From: PALSA-505 sp963702235
GTDB lineage: Bacteria > Actinomycetota > Actinomycetes > Streptosporangiales > Streptosporangiaceae
Direction: 5' to 3'
Length of the DNA stretch: 64,000 nt
NCBI GenBank assembly: GCA_963702235.1
Contig: CAVPBZ010000018.1
Coordinates: forward strand, 744,001-808,000
Part shown: positions 1-7,545 of the stretch, in pieces
Numbering within the stretch: the stretch's first letter is position 1
Layout: each line of letters opens with the position of its first letter
Notes under the pieces: model-generated
Seen by the model: only the letters and a program-made list of their open reading frames with translations
Databases searched by the model: none
Told to the model about the DNA's origin: nothing
Made by a program: the position numbers and the translations under genes

Positions 1-413
1 TCATCCGGGTAGGGTTCGAGCCACACCGCCTCGGTCAGCGGCTCGCCGGGATCGTCGTGGGGGTCGGCGGCAGCCCCGTAGTCGACCGGAAGCACTCGCC
101 TGGGCCGTCGCTCGATCGCCCTGAGGCAGGCGTTCGTCGCGATCTTGTAGAGCCAGGAGCGGACCGAGCTGCGGCCCTCGAACCGCGGCAGGCCGCGCCA
201 GGCGCGCAGCAGCGTTTCCTGCAGCGCATCTTCCGCGTCCGCGGCCGAGCCGAGCATCCGGTAGCAGTGAGCGTGCAGCTCGCCGCGGTACGGCCCGGCC
301 AGCCGGCCGAAGGCATCGTCGTCGCCCCGCCGGGCGGCTTCCAGCAGCTCGGCCTCGCTCGCGGTCACCACCGCGCGAGCCGGTCTCGTCCCGCGCTCAG
401 GCCCGGTGGTCAT
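1..413 (-). CDS. ECF-type RNA polymerase sigma factor (C-terminus beyond window)
   Basis: Reads leftwards and runs off the window start, so only about the first 137 residues are visible. Sigma region 2 is clear: a helix with AFGRL, then HCYRMLGSAADAEDALQETL, then WLYKIATNACL. This is the core- and -10-binding region of an extracytoplasmic-function sigma factor. The following LEPYPDE motif is typical of the SigG/SigX5-type long ECF factors that carry a SnoaL-like C-terminal domain (family knowledge; that domain is not in the window). Its ATG overlaps the stop of the upstream VOC gene in an ATGA arrangement, so the two are almost certainly co-translated. No anti-sigma gene is visible next to it. 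Confidence 0.9.
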   Translation of the reverse strand, partial: MTTGPERGTRPARAVVTASEAELLEAARRGDDDAFGRLAGPYRGELHAHCYRMLGSAADAEDALQETLLRAWRGLPRFEGRSSVRSWLYKIATNACLRAIERRPRRVLPVDYGAAADPHDDPGEPLTEAVWLEPYPD

Positions 414-778
414 CGTTTCGGCTGCCAGATAGCGAGCTCGCCGCACTGCGGCGCCGAAATGACGCTGCGCCATCCGGCCGGCCCCTCGCGCGGCGCCAGC
501 AGCACCGAGGCGCCGAGCTGGCGCGCGTGCTCGGTGGACTCTTCGACCTGGTCAACCTCGACGTAGGGCAGCCACAGCGGGCGCGCGGTGCCGCATTCGA
601 CGATGCCGCCGCCGAAACCCGGTGCCAGGTCGAGGGCGAGGTAGGAGCCGGACCCGGCCTCGATCAGCTGCGGGCGCCAGCACAAGAGCTTCGCGTAGAA
701 CGCGCTCGCCCGTGCCTGGTCCCCGGTGTGGAGCTCCAGGTGAACGACGAGCCCGGGAGTGGGCATATGCATGGTCAT
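410..778 (-). CDS. VOC (glyoxalase/bleomycin-resistance) superfamily protein
   Basis: Single small VOC domain of about 122 residues, beginning MTMHMPTPGLVVHLELHTGD and ending in ELAIWQPKR. The betaalphabetabetabeta pattern with LELHTGDQARASAFYAKLL and the late SVISAPQCGELAIWQ strand is characteristic of the glyoxalase/dioxygenase-like fold. The substrate is unknown. A Shine-Dalgarno-like AAGGAAG lies directly against the ATG at 778, so the in-frame ATG at 772 may be the real start. The stop overlaps the ATG of the ECF sigma gene, which suggests the protein belongs to that sigma factor's own regulon. Confidence 0.8.
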   Translation of the reverse strand: MTMHMPTPGLVVHLELHTGDQARASAFYAKLLCWRPQLIEAGSGSYLALDLAPGFGGGIVECGTARPLWLPYVEVDQVEESTEHARQLGASVLLAPREGPAGWRSVISAPQCGELAIWQPKR

Positions 779-963
779 CTTCCTTGAGACCCGCGCTCTG
801 GCCGGAATCCATCGCCGCCGGAGCAGATTCGGCGAGCGGGAATCCCGGCCGCGAGGGTATACCCCGTCGCCGGGCGATGGATCACGGCCGTTCCCCGGAT
901 CACCACCCCCAGAAGCGGCGACCGGGCTCGCCGACACCGCTCAGGCAGATTCAGGAAAGGGTA

Positions 964-1710
964 ATGATGACCACAGCAGGGTCCATGACCATCGAAGGCA
1001 GGACAGTTCTGGTGACCGGGGCCAATCGCGGCATCGGCCAGGCGCTGGTCACCGAAGCCCTGAGGCGGGGCGCGGCGCGGGTGTATGCCGGCACGCGCTC
1101 TCCCCTGGCCCACCCGGACGGGCGCGTCACGCCGCTGACGCTGGACGTGACCAACGCGGCGCAGATTGAGGCGGCTGCCGGAAGAGTCGGGTCTCTCGAT
1201 GTCCTCGTCAACAACGCTGGCGTGGCGCTTTACGATGACCTCAGCGATCGTGCCGTTCTCGACCAGCACCTCGCCGTCAATCTCTTCGGTACCTACGGCG
1301 TGACCCAGGCTTTCCTGCCGTTGCTGACTGATTCGCGGGGAGCCATCGTCAACAATCTGTCGCTGAACGCCTTCGCCCCCATGCCGGTCATTCCGGCCTA
1401 CTCTGTCTCCAAGGCGGCCGCGTTCAACCTGACGCAATCGCTGCGTGCTCTGCTGGCCGGACGGGGCGTGCGGGTCCATGCGGTCCTGACCGGCCCCACC
1501 GACACGGATATGACCCGGGGCTACGACATACCGAAGTCCTCTGCGGAGTCCGTCGCGCGAGCCATCTTCGACGGAGTGGAGAACGGGGAGGAGGACATCT
1601 TCCCCGATCCCCTGTCACAGTCCGTGGCCGAGAGCTGGCGCAGCGGTGCCATCAAGGCGCTCGAGCGCCAGCTAGCAGCGCTCGTAGCAGCCGAGCCCGT
1701 CAAGGCATAA
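964..1710 (+). CDS. SDR family NAD(P)-dependent oxidoreductase
   Basis: Classical short-chain dehydrogenase of about 248 residues. The cofactor motif TGANRGIG follows the first strand, NNAG sits mid-domain, and the catalytic YSVSK follows an NNLSL serine strand. The start at ATG ATG (964/967) is preceded by AGGAAAGG. An in-frame reading frame extends far upstream but has no ribosome site. Substrate specificity cannot be read. It is divergent from the VOC-sigma pair with about 185 bp between them, so it may be part of the same response, but this is inference. It ends 20 bp from a convergent gene. Confidence 0.88.
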   Translation: MMTTAGSMTIEGRTVLVTGANRGIGQALVTEALRRGAARVYAGTRSPLAHPDGRVTPLTLDVTNAAQIEAAAGRVGSLDVLVNNAGVALYDDLSDRAVLDQHLAVNLFGTYGVTQAFLPLLTDSRGAIVNNLSLNAFAPMPVIPAYSVSKAAAFNLTQSLRALLAGRGVRVHAVLTGPTDTDMTRGYDIPKSSAESVARAIFDGVENGEEDIFPDPLSQSVAESWRSGAIKALERQLAALVAAEPVKA

Positions 1711-1730
1711 GCAGCAAACGCCGGGCTGGC

Positions 1731-2183
1731 TCACCCCCTGCCCTCGCGGCTGCTCTTGAGCAGCAGCTCTCCCGGCGCCCCCGGCAAGTACTGCAGAACC
1801 TTCTCGAAGTGAACGGTCGTGCCGTCCCGGCTACCGGTCAGGCGCAGGTTATCCACCACGGCGTCCATGATCTTCAGGCCGCGGCCGTGCTCCGCGGTCG
1901 GGGGCACGGCCCGGTCGGGCAGGGTTACCGCCCCGTCGTCGCTGGCGGCGTTCACCACCTCGATCACGCAGCGCCCGTCACTGGCTCGTGCCTGTACCTC
2001 GTATTCATCAGCGGGGCCGGCGTGCAGGATGACGTTGGCACAGGCCTCGCTCAAGGCCAGGGCAATGTCCGCCCGGGTGTCAGGGACCACCCCCAGGGTG
2101 TCCAGGCAGCTGTCGAGGACCTGACGGGTGACCGGCACGCTCGCGGCATCGCGGGGCAGGTACAGCACCATCTTGATCTCCAC
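1731..2183 (-). CDS. RsbW/SpoIIAB-like ATP-binding anti-sigma kinase domain protein
   Basis: About 150 residues with a HATPase_c fold: the N-box appears as ALSEACANVILHA and the glycine box as EHGRGLKIMDAVVD. Stand-alone proteins of this size in actinomycetes are serine kinases that sequester sigma factors or phosphorylate anti-sigma antagonists. The GTG start at 2183 is chosen because GGAGG lies 8 nt upstream; the open frame continues upstream without another ribosome site. No partner sigma factor or STAS antagonist is adjacent, so the target is unknown. Confidence 0.85.
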   Translation of the reverse strand: MEIKMVLYLPRDAASVPVTRQVLDSCLDTLGVVPDTRADIALALSEACANVILHAGPADEYEVQARASDGRCVIEVVNAASDDGAVTLPDRAVPPTAEHGRGLKIMDAVVDNLRLTGSRDGTTVHFEKVLQYLPGAPGELLLKSSREGRG

Positions 2184-2418
2184 GGACCTCACCTCCGGTA
2201 GGGCGCGCACTCCCCTGTTCCCCGGCCAGGCGGTCCCTAACTCCGAATCTGGCCGTATGTCCCGTGCCGCCATAACTTCCGTCGCCGCAGGTGTGGGCGG
2301 CCCGTTCCCGGGCAGCACAGGTGCTTCGGGCAGGCGCACCGCCCGGCCGGGCGGCCTCCCTTGCGGGGGCCGCAGCACCGGCCAGGAGCTGCGCTAATGC
2401 GACAGGAGGTTGTTGTCC

Positions 2419-2709
2419 ATGACTATCGGCGGGAGCGTCGCGCTCATTGCGATCGGTGCCATCTTGCGGTACGCCATCAACTGGTCCCCCTCCCACGTGA
2501 ACGTGCCACTCATCGGCGGGATCCTGATGATCGCCGGCATCATCGGGCTGATCATCTCGCTCGCCTTCCTTTTCTCGCGGCGGCGCAGGCCGGCCGGGCC
2601 GCCCGCCGAGGTGTACGAGCAGCGCCGGTACGACGCGGCGCCGGGCCGCTACACCGAGGAGCGTCGCTACACCGAGTCGCCGGGCGGCTACAACGACCCT
2701 CCGCTCTGA
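2419..2709 (+). CDS. DUF6458-type small membrane protein
   Basis: 96 residues with two hydrophobic segments (about residues 4-20 and 32-54, the second IGGILMIAGIIGLIISLAFLF). A basic RRRR stop and a hydrophilic Arg/Tyr-rich tail with repeated RRYTE/RYTESPGGY elements follow. This matches small actinobacterial DUF6458 membrane proteins; function unknown. The ATG at 2419 is preceded at 8 nt by AGGAGGT. The stop codon lies inside a 25-bp tandem duplication. The 235-bp space to the divergent RsbW-like gene contains a 16-bp GC palindrome at 2339-2354. Confidence 0.8.
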   Translation: MTIGGSVALIAIGAILRYAINWSPSHVNVPLIGGILMIAGIIGLIISLAFLFSRRRRPAGPPAEVYEQRRYDAAPGRYTEERRYTESPGGYNDPPL

Positions 2710-2742
2710 CACCCGCCACGACCCTCCGCTCTGACACCCGCC
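2693..2742. repeat. Perfect 25-bp tandem duplication over a stop codon
   Basis: Two identical 25-bp units (2693-2717 and 2718-2742), each beginning ACGACCCTCCGC. The first copy includes the last codons and stop of the DUF6458 gene. The second copy is non-coding. It looks like a recent slippage or duplication event. Confidence 0.95.
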
Positions 2743-2773
2743 ACGCCGTCCGGCAGACAGCGGTCGCACGCGG

Positions 2774-3250
2774 TCAGTCCAGGAGATAGCGGCACTGGCC
2801 GCGTACGACGCCGTCGAGACGGAACCCGGCGCTTTCCAGCGATCGCCGGCTCGGCACGTTGTCCGGTTCGGTGTGCGCGAGCACGGCGGTGACGCCCGGC
2901 TGGCCGAGCAGCCAGTGCGCGAGCGCGCGGACCGTCTGCCTGCCGTATCCCCGGCCGCGGTAGGGCGCGGCCAGGCCGTAGCCGATCTCCACCACCCCGG
3001 CCTGGTCCGGCGGGCCGTGGGTGCCGCACTCCCCCACGACGACATCACCGAGAGCTATCAGCCAGCCCGCGCCGCTCCCGCCCGCGACCATCCGCAGCCC
3101 GTCCAGGCTATCCGGGTGCGGCCAGCCTTCGCCCGGCTGGATCTGGCTGAAGTCGCCTGCCACCAGCGCGGCCGCCGACTCGGCGCTGACCGGAAGCAGC
3201 GCAAGGTCGCCCGCGGCAATCGGCGAGTGCGCCTCCTGGTCCCCGGGCAT
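2774..3250 (-). CDS. GNAT family N-acetyltransferase (RimJ/RimL-like)
   Basis: 158 residues. The acetyl-CoA loop is seen in EIGYGLAAPYRGRGYGRQTV (Q/RxxGxG/A type), followed by the C-terminal EPDNVPSRRSLESAGFR motif that is typical of RimJ/RimL-like acetyltransferases. These acetylate N-terminal amines of proteins or small amines; the substrate here is unknown. The ATG at 3250 begins MPGDQEAHSPIAAGDL. A longer in-frame extension upstream has non-native low-complexity sequence and is not used. Divergent from the hypothetical gene at 3363. Confidence 0.85.
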   Translation of the reverse strand: MPGDQEAHSPIAAGDLALLPVSAESAAALVAGDFSQIQPGEGWPHPDSLDGLRMVAGGSGAGWLIALGDVVVGECGTHGPPDQAGVVEIGYGLAAPYRGRGYGRQTVRALAHWLLGQPGVTAVLAHTEPDNVPSRRSLESAGFRLDGVVRGQCRYLLD

Positions 3251-3362
3251 GCCGACCGTTCTATACCGCCGCCGGGCTTCGCGCCAGGGCTTTGCGCAGC
3301 GGGCGGACACGCGCGCCTGCTGAAGCCTGGCCGCCGCGAGCCGGATGTGGGATCGTTCGGCA

Positions 3363-3812
3363 ATGTCAACGGACACCACAGGTGAGCTTCCCAGCGAAGA
3401 AGACGAGATCCCCAGCGATGTGGAAGTCGCTGCGGACATGCGCGCGTTCGCCCAGATCTTCGTGGACGGAGCGGCCGCCGAGGGCCAGGAATTCGGCTGG
3501 GACGCCGCCGCGGCGCAACGGCTCGACGGGCTGTGCGACGCCTTCCTGGCGAGTAAGCCCGATGCGGACGGGATCCAGAGCATGGTCCTCGCCATGGGCT
3601 CCTACCTGGGCGAACTGGTGGTGCGCAACGGCGGCGGGCACTGGACCTATGACACCCGCGCGGCCGCGGCGGGAGTAGATGTGCCGTCCAAGAAGCGGTG
3701 CTTCCCGCACGGCAGGGTGGGTCAGCGCCTCACCCTCGGCTCCGCGCACAGCCTGCGGCTGTTCTACGAGATAGCCGTCACCGGGCAGATCCTGGCGGAC
3801 CCGCCGCGCTAG
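3363..3812 (+). CDS. Hypothetical protein, unrecognised family
   Basis: About 149 residues, acidic at the N-terminus (ELPSEEDEIPSDVE). It then has a helical segment MRAFAQIFVDGAAAEGQEFGW and a conserved-looking MVLAMGSYLGELVVRNGGGHWTYD strand region. The SYLGELVV...GGxW pattern resembles small soluble DUF proteins of actinomycetes (DUF3806-like), but I cannot assign it. No membrane segment or catalytic motif is visible. An alternative in-frame ATG lies at 3345. Its 3' end overlaps the convergent pentapeptide gene by 35 bp. Confidence 0.65.
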   Translation: MSTDTTGELPSEEDEIPSDVEVAADMRAFAQIFVDGAAAEGQEFGWDAAAAQRLDGLCDAFLASKPDADGIQSMVLAMGSYLGELVVRNGGGHWTYDTRAAAAGVDVPSKKRCFPHGRVGQRLTLGSAHSLRLFYEIAVTGQILADPPR

Positions 3813-4710
3813 GGCGAGCCCGGCCTGGAAATCCTGAGCCGCTCGCCGGCTCGCCGTCGTCCCCCGGGCGCGGCCAGTGCACCGGGCGGGTGAGCGACCG
3901 CGGCAGCTTCGTGACCGCATCGCCGGTCGCGGCGTCGAGCTGGGCCTGGGTCAGGAAGATGCTCCCGGCCAGGTCCGCGCCCGACAGGCCGGCGCCCCGC
4001 AGGTCGGCCCCCGTGAGGTCAGCCCCGGTCAGGTCAGCCCCGGTCAGGTCGGCCCCGACGAGGCAGGCCCCGCGCAGGCTGGCCCCGCGCAGGCTGGCCC
4101 CGCGCAGGTCGGCTCCCGTCAGGTCCGCGCCACGGCGGTCGGTCCCCTGGCGGGAAAGGCCGGCCCGCGCGAGCTCGCTTGCCCGCAGCAGCAGCGCGTT
4201 GACCCGCTGCCGGTGCGCCGCCACGTCGATCCCGAGGATGGCGCCGGGACCGCCGCGGGTGAGCCGCTCAGTGTCGCCCAGTACCCGGCGCAGTTCCCCG
4301 TGCAGCGGCCGTGCGGCGGGAAGCGCCAGCGCTTCGGTCAGGTACCAGAGCAGCTCGTGCAGCTGCCGCATGACCGCGAACACGCCGAACATCTGCTCCG
4401 CGGTGCCGGGGGCCTGACGCCAGTCCCGGCCGCCGAAGGTCAGCTGGGCGACTTTCTGCCCGGCACCGAAGCAGTCGTAGACGGCGCACCCAGGGAAACC
4501 CCGCTGCCGGAGCTGGCCGTGAATGCCGCAGCGGCTGTCATCCTGCAGGTGCGGGCAGGGCTGCCCGGCGGCCTTGTCGATCGCGAAGTCCGCGGAGGCC
4601 GCGAAGGCCGGCGCGACACAGCACAGCCCGAAGCAGCGCTCGCAGTCAGCGCGCAGGCTGAGCTGGTCCCGGCCGGGAAAGGACTCAGCGGGCGTCCGCT
4701 CCTCGGGCAC
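3778..4710 (-). CDS. Cysteine-rich/pentapeptide-repeat fusion protein
   Basis: About 310 residues in two parts. Residues 1-150 carry a cysteine-rich module (CERCFGLCC, then PCPHL...CGIHGQL, then GFPGCAVYDCFGAGQ) resembling YkgJ-type zinc/iron-chelating cysteine clusters. A helical linker follows. From about residue 200 there is a run of roughly a dozen A(D/S)LxG pentapeptides, which should form a right-handed quadrilateral beta-helix. The GTG start at 4710 is set by AGGAGG 8 nt upstream. Function unknown; pentapeptide proteins include DNA mimics that protect gyrase, but nothing here proves that. Confidence 0.8.
   Translation of the reverse strand: MPEERTPAESFPGRDQLSLRADCERCFGLCCVAPAFAASADFAIDKAAGQPCPHLQDDSRCGIHGQLRQRGFPGCAVYDCFGAGQKVAQLTFGGRDWRQAPGTAEQMFGVFAVMRQLHELLWYLTEALALPAARPLHGELRRVLGDTERLTRGGPGAILGIDVAAHRQRVNALLLRASELARAGLSRQGTDRRGADLTGADLRGASLRGASLRGACLVGADLTGADLTGADLTGADLRGAGLSGADLAGSIFLTQAQLDAATGDAVTKLPRSLTRPVHWPRPGDDGEPASGSGFPGRARPSAAGPPGSAR
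3966..4140 (-). repeat. 15-bp coding repeats encoding pentapeptides
   Basis: A block of near-identical 15-bp units (GGTCAGCCCCGGTCA type on the plus strand) within the pentapeptide gene, one unit per A(D/S)LxG coil. Several neighbouring units are identical at the DNA level, suggesting recent expansion by slippage. Confidence 0.85.
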
Positions 4711-4747
4711 GGTGCGGGCCTCCTGGTCTAGCCGCCGTGGCCTCAGG

Positions 4748-5656
4748 TTATCCCTGGTTCGCCGGGTAGCCCGCCGGAAGAAGCCCGTAAGCAGGCTGGG
4801 TGCCGTTAGGCGCGGCTGGCACTCCCAGCGACTGGAGCAGCTGCTCGAAGCTCGCCCCGATCCTGGTGGGGAAGGGGCCGCCCCCGCCGATGCCCCCGGC
4901 TGCGGGAAGCTGCGATTCTGCCAGGAGGCCGCCAGGCTCCGCCCATCCGGTCTCGATGCCATCGCCGCCGGCGAACATGTTGGCGATCACGGTGGAGGGT
5001 GACACGTGCTGGCCGACCTGAACGGCGGGCGTGACGTCTTCGGCCAGGTAGACGGTCAACCCTGCGTCCGGGCCGTCAGTGAGCCGGTAGGTGATCCACC
5101 CTCCGCCGGGCCACCCGGTGGAATACCCGTCGGCCGAGCTGGTGATGACAGCGTCGCCGAGAGCGTAGACCGGGCCCGTCCCGCTGAAGTTGACGCCCTG
5201 GTCGATGCGCTGGGGAATCAGGCTGCTGACGCTACGCAGAGGGTTGACGTAGCCGGGCTTCCGGTGCCGTCCCGGGCGGCCGGCGATGGCGATGCTGACG
5301 ACCTCGAGCTGCTGGCTGGCAGCCGACGAAACCGCAGGCTGCTGGCTGGTATGAGCGCCTGGCGCGCCCGCGGGCTGCTGGCCGGCGGGGCTTCGGTGAG
5401 TGCCTGTCGCCGGCAAGCCGAGCGCATCAGCCTGGCCCGCCCCCGCCTGGTGGGGTGCATGTGCCATCCAGTGGGCCGCGGCGGGCCAGGCGGAGACCAT
5501 CACGGCCGAGCCCGCTACGGCCAGGGCCGCGACCCGGGCAGGCTTGTTCTGCCACGCAGACACGACCGGTGAAAGCTTCCGGTGCCGGCGAGCCGCGCTA
5601 GGCCGCGCGGGTGCCGGTCGCGGCGGCTTACCGTGCCGGGCGGGCGTGCGGGACAC
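4748..5656 (-). CDS. Secreted M23-like (peptidoglycan hydrolase-related) protein
   Basis: 302 residues. A basic N-terminus is followed by a hydrophobic segment (VAALAVAGSAVMVSAWPAAA) that is either a signal peptide or anchor. A Pro/Ala/Gln linker precedes a globular domain starting YVNPLRSVSSLIPQRIDQGVNF. The RIDQGVNF...GPVYALGDAVI...GWPGGGWITYRL pattern matches the lysostaphin (M23) beta-fold family in actinomycetes. The usual metal histidines (HxxxD, HxH) are not evident, so it may be a catalytically dead binding domain. GTG start at 5656; the ribosome site is not strong. Confidence 0.7.
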   Translation of the reverse strand: MSRTPARHGKPPRPAPARPSAARRHRKLSPVVSAWQNKPARVAALAVAGSAVMVSAWPAAAHWMAHAPHQAGAGQADALGLPATGTHRSPAGQQPAGAPGAHTSQQPAVSSAASQQLEVVSIAIAGRPGRHRKPGYVNPLRSVSSLIPQRIDQGVNFSGTGPVYALGDAVITSSADGYSTGWPGGGWITYRLTDGPDAGLTVYLAEDVTPAVQVGQHVSPSTVIANMFAGGDGIETGWAEPGGLLAESQLPAAGGIGGGGPFPTRIGASFEQLLQSLGVPAAPNGTQPAYGLLPAGYPANQG

Positions 5657-5843
5657 GAACGGCCTTTGGTCCGGGCGCGGCGAACGCGCTCAACTGTCAC
5701 CCCGGACTGGCCGGGACGAGTCCCATCGCCAGTGGCGTGTGGTCCTGCGCGGGTGCACCGCGACGGATCGCGGCCAGTCACCACACGCCGGGTGCTGTTG
5801 ATCCACTAGGTTGCACCACGCGCACGTACTGGCGGGCCGAAAC

Positions 5844-5871
5844 TACATAACAGACATGGATCACTACGCAA
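5844..5871 (-). promoter_or_regulatory. Candidate sigma70-type promoter for the M23-like gene
   Basis: On the minus strand TTGCGT (5871-5866) and TATGTA (5849-5844) are separated by 16 bp in an unusually AT-rich stretch about 190 bp upstream of the M23-like start. I looked for a ydaO/c-di-AMP riboswitch here and saw no convincing one. Confidence 0.35.
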
Positions 5872-5884
5872 TGTCACCCGGCCG

Positions 5885-7231
5885 TTAGCAGCTGATGGGG
5901 GCGCGGACGGTGGTGGCGATTCCGGCGGTGACGGCGGCGGTGGCGACGCCGGGCTGGCAGCTGGGGAGGCTGGCGGTGACGGCGTAGCTGCCCTCGGGCA
6001 GTCCGCCGGTCGCGAACCTGCCGGACGGATCAGCGCTGCCGCTGCCGTTCACCGGGCCGGTCCAGGTGACCGTGGCCGCTGACGCGCCGGTGGTCACGAT
6101 GATGCCGCCCTGCCCGATGCCGGGCGCGTTGATGATGGCCGGGCTGGCCGTTTTCCGGGTGGCCGAACCGACGGCCCACAGGTTCCCGGCGGGGTCAGCG
6201 GCGATGGCGGTGAGCTGCGGCGGGTTCAGCGCCGGGGTGACCTGCGGGGAGGCGCCGGCGAGGCTGAGCTGCCAGACCGCGCCGCCGGAGGAGGCGGCCA
6301 GCACCCTTGATCCCGCGGCCACCACACCGGTGAGCCCGGTGCCGCCGCCGGCCGGCACCTGCGTCCAGCTCGTGCCGTTCCACAGCGCCGCGTAGGCGCT
6401 GCTGCAGATCCCGCCCTCACCGCAGGGGGACTCCAGGGCGCCCGCCGCCCACAGGCCTGCGGCGGTGTGCGCCAGGCCCGCGATGGCCACGAAGTCCGGT
6501 GCGCCCACCGGCAGGGCGGGCAGCGAGGTCCAGGCCGTCCCCCCGAACTGTTCCACCTCGTCAGCCGACGCCACCCAGACGTGACCCGGCGCGAGCGTGA
6601 TGGCAGCCAGGGTGCCGACGCTGGGCACGCTCACCTGCGTCCAGGCACTGCCGTTCCAGTGCAGCAGCAGCGAGGCCGCCGGGTAGCCGTCGCCGCCGGC
6701 CGCCCACACGTCGTTCGCGGCCCGGGCCGCGACCGCGTTCAGCTGGTTGCCCCGCGCCGGGCCGCCGGGATCAGGGGTCGGGGCGCGCTTCCAGGCCGTC
6801 CCGTCCCAGTGGTAGGCCAGGGTCTGGCTGGCCAGCGACCCGGTGTCGGAGACAGCGCCCACCGCCCAGCCGTCGCCCGGGGCGGCGGCGGCGGCGCCGT
6901 TGAGCTGGGCGGCCTGCATCGAGGCCGGGTATACCGGCCCCAGCTGTACGCTCGTCGCGCTCCACCCGGTGCCGTTCCAGTGCTCCGCGTACGGCCTGGT
7001 CAGCACCGCGATCGGCGGCCGCCCCGGGTTGTACCCGCCGACGGCCAGCACGTCGGCCGGCGACGCCGCGGCCACACCGAACAGCTGTCCCAGCGCGCCC
7101 GCGGGGGCGCTGCTTGTCGTTCCCCACGCCACCGTCACCGGGGCCGCCGTGACGGCCCCGGCCGGGCCCAGCCCGGCCCCGCCCACCGCCGCCAGCACCG
7201 CGACGACTCGCCCCGCCAGCTTCAGGTTCAT
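5885..7231 (-). CDS. Secreted beta-propeller-like protein with C-terminal carboxypeptidase-regulatory-like domain
   Basis: 448 residues. A cleavable signal peptide (MNLKLAGRVVAVLAAVGGAG...AVTAAP) is followed by repeated YxxHWNGTxW/LLHWNGSAWTQV blades alternating with DVWAAGG/NLWAVGS strands, a kelch-like propeller layout. About residues 375-448 form a small beta-sandwich (SGSADPSGRFATGGLPEGSY) resembling CarboxypepD_reg domains. Probably an extracellular binding or adhesion protein; ligand unknown. ATG at 7231 with GAGG upstream. Divergent from the sedolisin gene. Confidence 0.75.
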   Translation of the reverse strand: MNLKLAGRVVAVLAAVGGAGLGPAGAVTAAPVTVAWGTTSSAPAGALGQLFGVAAASPADVLAVGGYNPGRPPIAVLTRPYAEHWNGTGWSATSVQLGPVYPASMQAAQLNGAAAAAPGDGWAVGAVSDTGSLASQTLAYHWDGTAWKRAPTPDPGGPARGNQLNAVAARAANDVWAAGGDGYPAASLLLHWNGSAWTQVSVPSVGTLAAITLAPGHVWVASADEVEQFGGTAWTSLPALPVGAPDFVAIAGLAHTAAGLWAAGALESPCGEGGICSSAYAALWNGTSWTQVPAGGGTGLTGVVAAGSRVLAASSGGAVWQLSLAGASPQVTPALNPPQLTAIAADPAGNLWAVGSATRKTASPAIINAPGIGQGGIIVTTGASAATVTWTGPVNGSGSADPSGRFATGGLPEGSYAVTASLPSCQPGVATAAVTAGIATTVRAPISC

Positions 7232-7545
7232 CCTCAGCACCTCGCGCCGTCAGATCGCACACGGAAATCACCCAGGCCGCGGCCGTCCTGGCGCGGCTCC
7301 GACCCGCAACCTCTGTTCGGAGCCACGCAGCCGCCCGGATTGCCGCCTGTGCCCGGCTCGCGGCATTCAGCTCCCCCGACCCAGCGCCACCAGCGACGAT
7401 GTCATGTTTGTGAATATTGCGATGTATTTACCCGGACATGACATCCTCTGTGCCTAGTAGGGGTGATCCGAAGCTGTCGGCACCCCCTGTGGCCACGGGG
7501 CCGGCAAGCAGTCCCGGGCCTGCGAGATGCGAAGGAGTAGTCAGC
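7232..7545. other. 314-bp divergent intergenic region
   Basis: Between the propeller gene and the sedolisin gene. It contains no plausible gene. Its right half is markedly AT-richer than the surroundings and holds the inverted repeat listed separately, so promoters for one or both genes probably lie here. Confidence 0.6.
7398..7445. promoter_or_regulatory. Perfect 10-bp inverted repeat, candidate operator
   Basis: GATGTCATGT at 7398-7407 and its exact reverse complement ACATGACATC at 7436-7445, separated by 28 bp of AT-rich DNA. It lies about 100 bp upstream of the sedolisin start. Two half-sites about 3.6 turns apart could bind a dimer or loop a tetramer; the regulator is unknown. Confidence 0.5.

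Noticed and set aside
5657..5884. ydaO-type (c-di-AMP) riboswitch before the M23-like gene
   Set aside because: Actinomycete wall hydrolase genes often have one, but I could not find the expected conserved stems here.
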